From: Chloroflexota bacterium
Lineage (GTDB): Bacteria > Chloroflexota > Anaerolineae > UBA4142
Assembly (NCBI GenBank): GCA_016865935.1
Contig: VGOB01000023.1
Span: 1-36,320, forward strand
DNA length: 36,320 nucleotides
Direction of reading: 5' to 3'
Shown in pieces: positions 1-7,478 of the stretch; position 1 is the stretch's first letter; the number at the start of each line of letters is the position of its first letter. The position numbers and the translations under genes were made by a program. The notes below the pieces were generated by a model. The model ran no database searches. It was not told the origin of the DNA and saw only the letters and a list, made by a program, of their open reading frames with translations.

Positions 1-137
1 TGCGGCAATAGCAAGTGTCAACATTCATGGATGCAGTTTCTCCCAGAGGCGATTGACCTCAGGATAACTGCATTACCGAACGTCAACAACTGTGAATCAA
101 GCTTTCACCCGTTACAGGGACACTACCCAATAATCCT
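1..137. other. Intergenic start of window, no gene seen
   Basis: No convincing coding sequence is visible. An 8-bp inverted repeat (ATGCAGTT at about 32-39 and its complement at 65-72) is the only structure and could be chance. The minus-strand open frame that crosses 83-325 is a product of the tandem repeat that follows, because the unit length is a multiple of three; it has no family resemblance. Confidence 0.4.
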
Positions 138-323
138 GTGTCGGCAGGTTTAGTTTCGACCCCCGAAGAATGGAAATGGTCATACTGTAGGACAAATTCA
201 TAAATTTGTCCTACGACTTCGGAGAAGCCCGTGTCGGCTGGGTTAGTCTCGACACCTGAAGAATGGAAATGGTCGTACCGTAGGACAAATTTATAAATTT
301 GTCTTACGACTTTGGAGAAACCC
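138..323. repeat. Two tandem copies of a 93-bp repeat with an internal palindrome
   Basis: Unit 1 (138-230) and unit 2 (231-323) both begin GTGTCGGC and are close to identical. Each holds a near-perfect palindrome of 26 bp, at 188-213 and 281-306, with arms TAGGACAAATT and its complement around TATAAAT. The second copy runs into the ribosome binding site of the flavodoxin remnant. The palindrome could fold into a hairpin in RNA or DNA. Function unknown. Confidence 0.85.
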
Positions 324-324
324 A

Positions 325-645
325 ATGCCCTCCAAAATCCTCGTCACCTACGCCAGCCGCACCGGCTCCACCGCCGAGATCGCGCAAGCCATCGGCAAGA
401 CGCTCGCGGAAGGCGGCGCGCAAGTGGATGTGCGCGCGATGCAAGATGTGCACGACCTCGCGCCGTACCGCGCGGCCGTCGCCGGAAGCGCGGTTCGCAA
501 ATCGAAATGGTTGCCGGAGGCGGCGCGCTTCATCGAGACGCATCGTGCGGAATTGGCGCAAGCGTTTCGCGATGTTTACGGTCTGCATCACGCTTGTTGT
601 TGCTCAATTAACTCTATGCGGAGTGTGTTATGCAACCGATTCTAA
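325..645 (+). pseudogene. Flavodoxin-domain protein, frameshifted and truncated
   Basis: The start (ATG 325, preceded by GGAG at 314-317) opens a flavodoxin fold: residues 4-26 hold the FMN phosphate loop TYASRTGSTAEIA, and residues 51-72 hold the family segment AGSAVRKSKWLPEA. After LAQ (about 561) the frame turns into unrelated sequence, but the +1 frame from 557 reads RFAMFTVCITL, which is the next strand of this flavodoxin family. One base is therefore lost or two gained near 556-562. After CITL (about 595) homology stops altogether and the DUF3795 gene begins within 35 bases, so the C-terminal half is missing. Intact members are about 150-180 residues. A non-functional remnant is the best reading; an assembly indel could explain the frameshift but not the truncation. 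Confidence 0.75.
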
Positions 646-1043
646 CGCGCTGCGGCTATCGCTGTGATCTCTGTCTGGCGTACAAACCCAGCGTCGAACG
701 GAATCCGGCGAACCGACAAAAATTGAGCGACGGCTGGTTCAAGTACTTTGGGTTTCGTTTGCCTGCATCAGAAATTTGTTGCGACGGATGTATGTCGGAC
801 AATCCCAAGTTGATTGACCAGAGTTGCCCAGTGCGCCCGTGCGTCATCGCGCGCGGCTTGGACAACTGCGCGCAGTGCGAACTTTATATCTGCGACAAAT
901 TGGAAGAGCGACTCGTCACACACGAAGAAGTGAAACAGCGTGTTGGCGCAGAAATTCCGGATGACGATTACGTTTGCTTCATCCAGCCGTACGAAAACAA
1001 AAAACGACTGGACGCGCTCAGACGCTCAACACCCGCGACCTAA
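630..1043 (+). CDS. DUF3795 family Cys-rich protein
   Basis: The 137-residue product opens with CGYRCDLCLAYKPS, the hallmark of DUF3795 proteins, and contains further cysteine groups (CCDGC, SCPVRPC, NCAQCELYIC), suggesting a metal or Fe-S site. The biochemical role of the family is not known to me. GGAG at 620-623 lies 6 bases ahead of ATG 630, and the start overlaps the last codons of the flavodoxin remnant, so it may once have been co-transcribed with it or have been placed there by the rearrangement that cut the flavodoxin. An intrinsic terminator follows directly. Confidence 0.8.
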   Translation: MQPILTRCGYRCDLCLAYKPSVERNPANRQKLSDGWFKYFGFRLPASEICCDGCMSDNPKLIDQSCPVRPCVIARGLDNCAQCELYICDKLEERLVTHEEVKQRVGAEIPDDDYVCFIQPYENKKRLDALRRSTPAT

Positions 1044-1048
1044 AATGC

Positions 1049-1085
1049 AAAACGACCTTCCCCCATTATGAGGAAGGTCGTTTTT
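1049..1085. terminator. Bidirectional intrinsic terminator
   Basis: A perfect 13-bp stem (AAAACGACCTTCC at 1049-1061, complement at 1072-1084) with a 10-base loop has an A run on one side and a T run on the other. It lies between the convergent DUF3795 and DinG-type genes and fits termination of both. Confidence 0.85.
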
Positions 1086-1117
1086 GGTTCATTGGCTCAT
1101 TGGGCGATTGGCTCATT
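1086..1117. repeat. Octamer-period repeat array overlapping the dinG stop codon
   Basis: Four consecutive 8-mers: GGTTCATT, GGCTCATT, GGGCGATT, GGCTCATT. Read on the minus strand these are AATGAGCC-type units; the helicase stop codon (1113-1115) lies in one of them. The same AATGAGCC octamer family recurs at 14461-14496. Confidence 0.75.
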
Positions 1118-3950
1118 GTTCTCCATCAATCCACTTGACTGCCATCTCCGGCAGCTGCTTCAACGTCCCTTGGTACTTTGACACCGGCGGCAGCGATTCG
1201 ATGAAAATGTGCCCGTAGTTTTTCGATAGCACGCGGCGATCCAAAACGACGACGATGCCGCGATCGTTCTTGCTCCGGATCAATCGCCCGAACCCTTGCC
1301 GAAAACGGAGCACCGCTTCCGGCACCGCGTACTGCGCGAACGAATCGTCGAACGTCTCACTGCGCGCGGCGAAAATCGGATCGCTCGGCACGGCGAACGG
1401 CAAGCGCGTGATGACGAGGCACGACAACGCTTCGCCGACGACATCCACGCCTTCCCAAAACGAGCGCGTGCCGAGCAACGCGGTGCGTTCCTGGGTCTTG
1501 AACGTTTCCAGAACTTGGCGGCGCGAGCCGTCGAGATTTTGCGCGATGACGACGATCTCTTCCTCTTCGAGCGGACGCGTGATCGCGCGATACGTCGTGT
1601 TGAGTTGCGAGAGCGACGTGAAGAGGACGAGCGCGCGTCCGCGCGTCGCGCGCAACAGATCGATCAGCGCGCCTTCGACTGCTTTTTGATATCCGGGCTG
1701 ACCCGGCTCCGGAATATCGGTTGGCACGCACACCATCGCCGCGCTCGCAAAATCGAACGGCGAGCCGACGGCAAGTTCGTCCGCCCAATCGCCGATCCCC
1801 AGGCGCGATTTGAGGTGCGCGAAATTTTTATCCACGCACAGCGTCGCCGATGTGAGAATCGTCGCGTCTTTTCCGGCGAACAATTGCTTTTGCAACAACT
1901 CGCCGACGTACAACGGCGCAGAGTGCAACGCGATGTCGCCGTTGTTCTTACCAATCGTCGCCCAATAAATTCCGCCCGCCTGCGGCTTTGCCACAATCGC
2001 TTCCAACTGCGCGCGCGTCTCGCCCACGCGCCGCATCGCCGAAACGAGTTCCGTTGCGAGTTCGAAATAACTTGGCACTTGAAAATCATCGAGATCGTCC
2101 CACGCGCCATAAATGCGCCCCATCCCATCACGCACTTGCGCGAGCGACTTGCCAAAGTCATCCCACGCGATTTCGATGTTGCTCCAATCCGGTTGCGCGC
2201 GCCGCGCCGATGTCAGGCGAATCTGGCGATCATAATTATTTTCGTTTTCGCCGGGCTTGTCTTGCTGTCCCAGAAAACTTTCGAGTGTGTTGAAGAAATC
2301 GTACACGCCGCGCAACGCGCGTTCCACATCTTGCGCGACGTCGTTCAAAATATTTTGCGTGTCGCGCTTGAGGTTGGGTGACACATCCGAATTGCGGAGC
2401 GCGCCCGCCAGCGTGCCGAGCAAACCGCCGCGCTCGTGCGCGAGTCCGCGCAACATCAATTCCAATGGCGAACGCGACGCGTCGAACGCAAGCGCCTTGG
2501 TCGCGCCTTCTTCGAGATGATGCGCTTCGTCAATCACCAGATACTTGTATTCCGGCAGAACGCGATTTTCCGTCGCCATATCGGACAGCAAGAGCGCGTG
2601 GTTCACGATGATCACGTGCGCGCTCTGCGCTTTTTCGCGCGCGCGATAAAAGAAACACTTGCCTTGTTCGTGCATCTCGCAGCGATCGGCGGAACAATGA
2701 TCGGGATCGCTCGCGAGACGCGCCCACACCGCGTTCTCGGCGGGTCCCATCAAGATCAATTCCGCGCTGTCGCCCGTCGTCGTCGAAGGAAGCCACGCGA
2801 GCACCTTGGCGATCACGCGCGCTTCTTCAATCGTCAATTTGTCGGAACGACGCAGCGCGTCCAAACGATGGCGGCAAACGTAATTCGATCTTCCTTTGAG
2901 GAGCGCGGCTTTGAATTCAATCGGCAAAACTTTGCGGAGATCGGGAATGTCCTTGCCGAAAAGTTGATCTTGCAAATTGATCGTGTTCGTCGAGATGACG
3001 ACGCGCTGATTGTTTTGCGCCGCCCAATAAATCGCGGGGATGAGATACGCCAGCGATTTGCCGGTGCCCGTCCCGGCTTCGACGAGCAAGGTCGCGCCGT
3101 CGTTGAACGCGCGCGCGACGGCGCGCAGCATTTCGATCTGCGGCGCGCGCAATTCGTACCCGGCGAATTGCTGCGCGAACAAACCGTCGGCGCCAAGCAG
3201 ATGCGCGAGCGCGTCCACGTCGAGCGGATCGTTGTGCGTGTTCGGCTTGAGCGGGCGCTCGTCGCGGTCGCGCGAAAACATCAAGCCGAGCGTCGCGTCG
3301 GTCGTCGCGTTTTTCGCGGCGAGTTGCGCGCCAATCGAACCGGCGGCGAACGCGTGGCGCGCGCGATCGCGCAAAATATCTTGGAACGCGAATTTCAACG
3401 CCCAGTTCGACTTGTCGCCCAGCTTCGCAATGTCTTCGATGATTTTCGGATCGAGTCGCCGCGCGCGTTCGAGCAGCGCGACGAATAATTGGGAAACGGC
3501 GCGCGCGTCTTCGGTCGCGCGATGGCGCGTCGGAAATTCGATCCCCAACGCGTCCATCAGTTTGCCGAGCGAATAGCGCGACGCGTACGGCATCAGGATG
3601 CACGCGAGTTCGAACGTGTCGAGCGCGGGCGGCGGCGCGGTGTAACCGGCGCGTTGAAGAAATCCGAGATCGAATTGGATGTTGTGACCGACGAGCGGAT
3701 TGTCGCCGATAAAGCGCGTCAACGGCGGCAAGACTTGGTGCAGCGACGGCGCGCGTTCTAATTCGCGCGACGCGATGCCGGTGAGTCGTTCGATTTTGTG
3801 CGGCAGCGCGCGACCTGGGTTGACGAGCGACGACCATTCGCCGAGAACTTCGTCGCCGCGAAATTTCACCGCGCCAATTTCGATGATGGCATCGCGGTCG
3901 GATTGCAAACCGGTCGTTTCGAGATCGAGCGCAACGTAGATGCGGGGCAT
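1113..3950 (-). CDS. dinG: DnaQ-type exonuclease / DinG-type helicase fusion
   Basis: About 945 residues with two parts. The N-terminus is a DEDDh 3'-5' exonuclease like the DNA polymerase III epsilon subunit: LDLETTG near residue 10, GHNIQFDLGFL, and HRATEDARA near residue 150. The rest is an XPD/DinG superfamily 2 helicase: Walker A EAGTGTGKS, four Fe-S cysteines (YVC, HC, RC, KC around the HCSADRCEMHEQGKC segment), the DEAH box VIDEAHHLEE, and the final motifs GTRSFWEGVD and RFRQGFGRLIRS. This fusion is common in Firmicutes and Chloroflexota. The expected role is unwinding and trimming DNA in repair or replication stress. ATG 3950 begins MPRIYVALDLET; an upstream TTG at 3959 would add three residues and neither has a clear Shine-Dalgarno site. 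The gene is convergent with DUF3795, and its stop lies in a repeat. Confidence 0.93.
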   Translation of the reverse strand: MPRIYVALDLETTGLQSDRDAIIEIGAVKFRGDEVLGEWSSLVNPGRALPHKIERLTGIASRELERAPSLHQVLPPLTRFIGDNPLVGHNIQFDLGFLQRAGYTAPPPALDTFELACILMPYASRYSLGKLMDALGIEFPTRHRATEDARAVSQLFVALLERARRLDPKIIEDIAKLGDKSNWALKFAFQDILRDRARHAFAAGSIGAQLAAKNATTDATLGLMFSRDRDERPLKPNTHNDPLDVDALAHLLGADGLFAQQFAGYELRAPQIEMLRAVARAFNDGATLLVEAGTGTGKSLAYLIPAIYWAAQNNQRVVISTNTINLQDQLFGKDIPDLRKVLPIEFKAALLKGRSNYVCRHRLDALRRSDKLTIEEARVIAKVLAWLPSTTTGDSAELILMGPAENAVWARLASDPDHCSADRCEMHEQGKCFFYRAREKAQSAHVIIVNHALLLSDMATENRVLPEYKYLVIDEAHHLEEGATKALAFDASRSPLELMLRGLAHERGGLLGTLAGALRNSDVSPNLKRDTQNILNDVAQDVERALRGVYDFFNTLESFLGQQDKPGENENNYDRQIRLTSARRAQPDWSNIEIAWDDFGKSLAQVRDGMGRIYGAWDDLDDFQVPSYFELATELVSAMRRVGETRAQLEAIVAKPQAGGIYWATIGKNNGDIALHSAPLYVGELLQKQLFAGKDATILTSATLCVDKNFAHLKSRLGIGDWADELAVGSPFDFASAAMVCVPTDIPEPGQPGYQKAVEGALIDLLRATRGRALVLFTSLSQLNTTYRAITRPLEEEEIVVIAQNLDGSRRQVLETFKTQERTALLGTRSFWEGVDVVGEALSCLVITRLPFAVPSDPIFAARSETFDDSFAQYAVPEAVLRFRQGFGRLIRSKNDRGIVVVLDRRVLSKNYGHIFIESLPPVSKYQGTLKQLPEMAVKWIDGEQ

Positions 3951-3960
3951 AGGGATCAAG

Positions 3961-4042
3961 TTCCAGATTCAAAGTTCAAAGTTTCAAGTTCAGAGTCTCC
4001 TGACGAACAACCTGAAACTTTGAACTTGAAACTTTGAACTCG
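3961..4042. repeat. Heptamer-period inverted repeat (TTCAAAG family)
   Basis: Left arm has units TTCCAGA, TTCAAAG, TTCAAAG, TTTCAAG, TTCAGAG (3961-3995). Right arm has CTGAAAC, TTTGAAC, TTGAAAC, TTTGAAC (4012-4039). The arms share a perfect 20-bp inverted repeat (3973-3992 with 4021-4040). It lies just upstream of the DinG-type start. The same heptamer family sits inside the hydroxylase gene at 13389-13453. Confidence 0.85.
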
Positions 4043-4082
4043 ATTTTACCACGTTTGCGCGGAAATGCAAAAGAGTTGATGT

Positions 4083-4206
4083 GTCATCGCGAGGAGCGTT
4101 GTGAGCGGAGCGCAGTCGAACGATGCGGTGCTGAGCGAAGTCGAAGCAAGCAATCCCCAAATCGCGGCGTGGAGATTGCTTCGCCGCTGCGCGGCTTGCA
4201 ATGACA
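4083..4206. repeat. GTCATTGCGAG-family palindromic repeat
   Basis: The element starts GTCATCGCGAGGAGCG, contains AAGCAATCCCC near the middle and its complement AGATTGCTTCG, and ends CAATGAC. The ends are inverted complements, so the whole unit can fold. Related copies are at 8793-8899, 9412-9479, 11388-11473 and 26575-26661. From general knowledge, similar palindromes occur in many bacterial phyla; I cannot verify their distribution here. Confidence 0.85.
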
Positions 4207-4211
4207 GGGCG

Positions 4212-4841
4212 TTACGCGATCAAAATCGCGCGCCCCGGCGCGCCGTCGCCGTCTTTGATTTTCAGCGGCAAGCCGACGAAGGTGTACTTGCCCGGCTTGA
4301 CGCCGCGCAAATTCAACCCTTCGACGATGACGACGCCTGCGCCGAGCAGCGTCCGATGCGTGCGTGGTTCGGACGCGCTGTACGTTTCGACGCTGAGATA
4401 ATCCACGCCGACAAGTTTGACGCCGCGCGCGACGAGCCACTCCGCCGCGTCCCACGCGACGCCGACGAAATCTTTTTGAAAACCGGCGCGTTCCCACAGC
4501 GTCGAACTGCGCGTCTTGAAGAGCACGCGCGTCACGCGTTTTGGAATCCGCGCGCGTTCCAAATCGCGCGCGGTGATCGCGTGTTCGACGCGCGTGAAAT
4601 CAACGACGCGCGCCGGACCGTACAACACGTTCAGATCGAGTTGGTCAACCGTCTTGCCGCCGGGAATGAAATGGAGCGGCGGATCGAAATGCGTGCCGGT
4701 GTGATCGCCGAACGACACGCGCGACACGTTCGAGCGACTCCCCTTGCCAATCTGTTTGATCGGCTCGACGATCACGGGCGGATCGCCGGGGTACGTCGGC
4801 ATCGTCGGAGAAATCGGAATCGAAATGTCGTAGATTTTCAT
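4212..4841 (-). CDS. Cyclase family protein (kynurenine formamidase-like hydrolase)
   Basis: The 209-residue product begins MKIYDISIPISPTMPTYPGDPP and carries the metal-binding signature HTGTHFDPPLHF, which defines the cyclase/KynB-like metal-dependent hydrolases. These enzymes hydrolyse amides or cyclic substrates such as N-formylkynurenine; the true substrate cannot be read from sequence. ATG 4841 has GGAGG five to six bases upstream and overlaps the stop of the upstream YhhQ gene as ATGA, so the two are translationally coupled. No kynurenine pathway genes are nearby, so formamidase activity is only one option. Confidence 0.88.
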   Translation of the reverse strand: MKIYDISIPISPTMPTYPGDPPVIVEPIKQIGKGSRSNVSRVSFGDHTGTHFDPPLHFIPGGKTVDQLDLNVLYGPARVVDFTRVEHAITARDLERARIPKRVTRVLFKTRSSTLWERAGFQKDFVGVAWDAAEWLVARGVKLVGVDYLSVETYSASEPRTHRTLLGAGVVIVEGLNLRGVKPGKYTFVGLPLKIKDGDGAPGRAILIA

Positions 4842-5548
4842 TTTGCCTCCGCTAAAATTTTGAACGGATTGAAATCGGTTTGGTAATCGTAGTAATCTTC
4901 GCGTTCCGTTCGCTTTAAGAAATTCACAACCGCGTACGTGACCGGTGTCGCGATGATTTCGTACAGACATTTGAGAATCCATTCGGTCACGGTGATGCTG
5001 ATCATCGCGTCGGCGGTGAGAACGCCGGTGAACGCGATGAGCGTAAAGATCACGGTGTCCATTCCTTGACCAAGGATCGTACTGCTGATCGTGCGCGACC
5101 ACAGCCATTTGCCGCGCGTCACGATTTTCAGCTTCGCCAGCACGAACGAGTTGACGAATTCGCCGCAGAGATACGCGACGAGCGATGCGAGCAAGAGGCG
5201 CGGCGCGTAACCCAGGATGCGTTCGTACGCGGCTTGCCCGTCCCAAAAATCGGCGGCAGGCAACCACGCTCCGGCTTGCATCGCGAGCACGGCGAGCGCG
5301 TTGCACAGAAAACCGATCCAGATGATTTGTCGCGAGCGCGCGTACCCGTACACTTCGGTGAGAATATCGCCGAAGATGTAACTCAGCGGAAAGATCACAA
5401 TCGCCGCCGAAAGGATCACGCCGCCGAACGAAACGATTTTCGCGGTGATGATGTTCGAAACGATCAGAGCCGTGACGAACAATCCCGTCACGAGTGTGAG
5501 ATACCGATAACTCGTCGCCGATCGTGGCGGCGCGCTGGGACGATCCAT
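4838..5548 (-). CDS. yhhQ: Queuosine precursor transporter (YhhQ/VUT family)
   Basis: The 236-residue product has about six membrane segments and the conserved blocks of the vitamin-uptake-like YhhQ family: LIVSNIITAKI near residue 30, IFPLSYIFGDILTEVYGY, and GQGMDTVIFTLIAF. YhhQ proteins import the queuosine precursors preQ0 and preQ1 for tRNA modification. GGAGG lies 5-6 bases before ATG 5548. It is the first gene of a two-gene minus-strand unit with the cyclase, driven by the extended -10 promoter at 5582-5590. I see no preQ1 riboswitch in the short leader, and no queuosine synthesis genes are in the window. Confidence 0.9.
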   Translation of the reverse strand: MDRPSAPPRSATSYRYLTLVTGLFVTALIVSNIITAKIVSFGGVILSAAIVIFPLSYIFGDILTEVYGYARSRQIIWIGFLCNALAVLAMQAGAWLPAADFWDGQAAYERILGYAPRLLLASLVAYLCGEFVNSFVLAKLKIVTRGKWLWSRTISSTILGQGMDTVIFTLIAFTGVLTADAMISITVTEWILKCLYEIIATPVTYAVVNFLKRTEREDYYDYQTDFNPFKILAEAK

Positions 5549-5581
5549 TTGCCTCCGGATGCGGTTTGAATTTTCTGCGGC

Positions 5582-5590
5582 ATTATATCA
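5582..5590 (-). promoter_or_regulatory. Extended -10 promoter for yhhQ and the cyclase gene
   Basis: On the minus strand the sequence TGATATAAT is a perfect extended -10 (TG-N-TATAAT). Transcription would start near 5575, leaving a leader of under 30 bases that includes the GGAGG of yhhQ. It lies back-to-back with the recF promoter. Confidence 0.6.
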
Positions 5591-5595
5591 CGCAT

Positions 5596-5623
5596 TTGAT
5601 TTTCGCCTAGTTCGTGTTAAAAT
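5596..5623 (+). promoter_or_regulatory. Candidate promoter for recF
   Basis: TTGATT (5596-5601) and TAAAAT (5618-5623) are separated by 16 bases; each is close to the sigma-70 consensus. The predicted start near 5630 is 15 bases before the recF ATG. It overlaps the upstream part of the divergent yhhQ promoter, so the two may compete for polymerase. Confidence 0.4.
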
Positions 5624-5644
5624 GGAGTCGGATTGGAATGAACG

Positions 5645-6895
5645 ATGCATCTCACGCGACTCGCGCTTACCCATTTTCGTAACTACGCGCACCTCGAACT
5701 CGATTTGGCGCCCGGCGTCACTGTGATCCAAGGTGATAACGCCTGCGGCAAAACGAGTTTGCTGGAGGCGATTTTTTATTTGGCGACCGCGCGCTCGCCG
5801 CACGCCGGCGCGGAACGCGAACTGATTCGCTGGGGCGCGAGCGCGGAGCCGATTCCATTCGCGCGCGTCGAAACCCAGATCGAACGGAGCAACGGCGCGC
5901 GTGTGCAGATCGAAATCGTGCTCATCGCTGCGCGAGCGGAAGAAAAGCCAAGTCCTCCCCCCGCTGTCGGGGGGAACGAGGGGGGGAGCGCGCGCAAACC
6001 GAACGGGCGCGTGAGCAAGCGCATCAAAGTCAACGGCGTGAGCAAACGCGCGATTGATCTGCTCGGCGAGTTGAACGCGGTTTTGTTTTTGCCCGAAGAC
6101 CTCGACCTGGTTTTCGGATCGCCCGGCGACCGGCGGCGTTATCTCGACACGACGCTCGCGCAGATCGATCCGCGCTACGGACGCGCGCTGTCGAAATACG
6201 ACAAGGTCGTCGAACAGCGCAACGGGTTACTGCGCGAATTTCGCGAGCGCGCGTACAACCCGCACGCGCTCGACATCTGGGATCGGCAATTGATCGAAGA
6301 AGGCACGTACCTCGTCGCGCGCCGCGCGGAGACGATCGCGCGCTACAATCAACTCGTCGCAGACATCCACGCGCGCTTGACCGATCAGCGCGAGCAACTT
6401 CGGCTCGTCTATCAACCGAGCGTCGCGTTCGATCTGGCGACATCCCAGGAATCGCGCCACGCGGAGATCGCGCGCAACTTTGCGCGGCAGTTGGAAACGC
6501 TGCGCCCGCGCGAACTCAGCGCGGCGTTGACGTTGGTGGGACCTCACCGCGACGATCTGCGTTTTCTCGTCACGCGCAATCCTTCGACTGTCGCTCAGGA
6601 CGACGCGGCGGCGATGGACGCGACGACGTACGCGTCGCGCGGACAGGGGCGCACGATCGCGCTCGCGCTGAAACTCGCCGAAGTTGCGTTGATGCGCGCC
6701 GAGACCGGCGAAGACCCGGTGCTGTTGCTCGACGACGTGATGTCGGAACTCGACGCGGCGCGGCGCGGCGCGCTCGCGCAAGCGGTGCTGGACGCGTCGC
6801 AAGCAATCATCACGGCAACCGATCTGGAAGATTTCGCGCCGGAGTTTTTGGAGCGGGCGCGTGTGTTGAAAGTGTGCGATGGAAGTATCGGATAG
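5645..6895 (+). CDS. recF: DNA replication and repair protein RecF
   Basis: The 416-residue product is a RecF ATPase, which loads RecA at single-strand gaps together with RecO and RecR. The start MHLTRLALTHFRNY is canonical. The Walker A motif GDNACGKTS spans residues 30-38, the ABC signature region is SRGQGRTIALALKLAEV, and Walker B is VLLLDDVMSELD. The segment around residues 103-115 (PPPAVGGNEGG) is encoded by a C-rich/G-rich hairpin repeat that has entered the gene in frame, in a loop before the VNGV strand. The gene is not beside dnaA or dnaN here. The transcript probably continues into the next genes. Confidence 0.95.
   Translation: MHLTRLALTHFRNYAHLELDLAPGVTVIQGDNACGKTSLLEAIFYLATARSPHAGAERELIRWGASAEPIPFARVETQIERSNGARVQIEIVLIAARAEEKPSPPPAVGGNEGGSARKPNGRVSKRIKVNGVSKRAIDLLGELNAVLFLPEDLDLVFGSPGDRRRYLDTTLAQIDPRYGRALSKYDKVVEQRNGLLREFRERAYNPHALDIWDRQLIEEGTYLVARRAETIARYNQLVADIHARLTDQREQLRLVYQPSVAFDLATSQESRHAEIARNFARQLETLRPRELSAALTLVGPHRDDLRFLVTRNPSTVAQDDAAAMDATTYASRGQGRTIALALKLAEVALMRAETGEDPVLLLDDVMSELDAARRGALAQAVLDASQAIITATDLEDFAPEFLERARVLKVCDGSIG
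5953..5988 (+). repeat. C-rich/G-rich hairpin repeat inside recF
   Basis: TCCCCCCG and CGGGGGGA arms form a hairpin, followed by ACGAGGGGGG. A copy with the same layout (CCCCC, GGGGGAACTGAGGGGGG) lies in corA at 15021-15058. In recF it keeps the frame open and encodes a Pro/Gly loop. Confidence 0.75.
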
Positions 6896-6899
6896 AAAT

Positions 6900-7464
6900 C
6901 GGATGAAAACGGATGAAAGGAGAACTCCGATGCCTCTTGATCCATCTATCCCGTATGCTGACATTACCTATCGCATTATTGGTTGCGCGATGCGCGTGCA
7001 ATCGCGCCTTGGTCCTGGTTTGCGCGAAAAGCATTATCAGCGCGCGTTGACCGCAGAGATGACAAAAGATGGACTCGGGGTTTCCGAAGAGCATCCAATC
7101 AAGGTGTACGATGGTGATGTTTGGCTTGGCAATTTGTACCTCGATCACCTTGTTGAAAATTGCATCGTCGTGGAGGATAAAGCATTTTCGCATATGCTGA
7201 CAGAGGAAGAAGAATGGCAAGTCCTGAGCTATCTTGGCGCGACCAAACTCCAGGTGGGGCTTTTGTTCAACTTTGGTCGCAAACGATTGGAGTACGAGCG
7301 CAAACTATTACCCAGGGACGTGCAAGAATGGCAAAAGCATATCCACCGATACATTTGGCGATCAAAAGACATGGGACCACTTCCGTCTCTTGAGAATGCC
7401 AGACTCATCTGTACTTGAACTCAAAGCCACAGAATACTATCTGCTTACATCCGTTTCATATCCG
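6900..7464. repeat. Imperfect inverted repeats flanking the GxxExxY gene
   Basis: The left copy, CGGATGAAAACGGATG at 6900-6915, lies just ahead of the ribosome binding site. The right copy, CATCCGTTTCATATCCG at 7448-7464, lies just ahead of the pepF ribosome binding site. Their complements match at about 15 of 17 positions with one offset. The GxxExxY gene fills the space between them. Confidence 0.6.
6930..7418 (+). CDS. GxxExxY protein
   Basis: The 162-residue product contains GLREKHYQRAL, which gives the GxxExxY signature, followed by the conserved block YLDHLVENCIVVEDKA and a GATKLQVGLLFNFG strand near the end. The family is predicted to have a PD-(D/E)XK nuclease-like fold; its role is unknown. 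ATG 6930 is preferred because AAAGGAG lies at 6916-6922. Codon use is less GCG-rich than in recF and pepF, and the gene is flanked by imperfect inverted repeats (6900-6915 and 7448-7464), both suggesting arrival as a unit. The C-terminus is about 30 residues longer than usual members. Confidence 0.85.
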   Translation: MPLDPSIPYADITYRIIGCAMRVQSRLGPGLREKHYQRALTAEMTKDGLGVSEEHPIKVYDGDVWLGNLYLDHLVENCIVVEDKAFSHMLTEEEEWQVLSYLGATKLQVGLLFNFGRKRLEYERKLLPRDVQEWQKHIHRYIWRSKDMGPLPSLENARLICT

Positions 7465-7478
7465 TTCAAGGAGACTCT

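Noticed and set aside
83..325. 80-residue minus-strand open frame with an internal repeat
   Set aside because: It is a by-product of the 93-bp tandem repeat, whose length is a multiple of three. No ribosome site or family resemblance.
299..667. Separate plus-strand gene overlapping the flavodoxin
   Set aside because: Only the stretch from about 557 (RFAMFTVCITL) has meaning, as the shifted continuation of the flavodoxin; the rest is a shadow frame.
1296..2381. Long plus-strand open frame opposite dinG
   Set aside because: High-GC shadow frame, Arg-rich with no motifs; the minus strand has a complete helicase with all motifs. The same applies to the long minus-strand frames opposite pepF, the DUF362 genes, the kinases and the TIR gene.
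5549..5644. preQ1 riboswitch ahead of yhhQ
   Set aside because: The leader from the predicted start is under 30 bases and has no pseudoknot-forming C-rich and A-rich segments.
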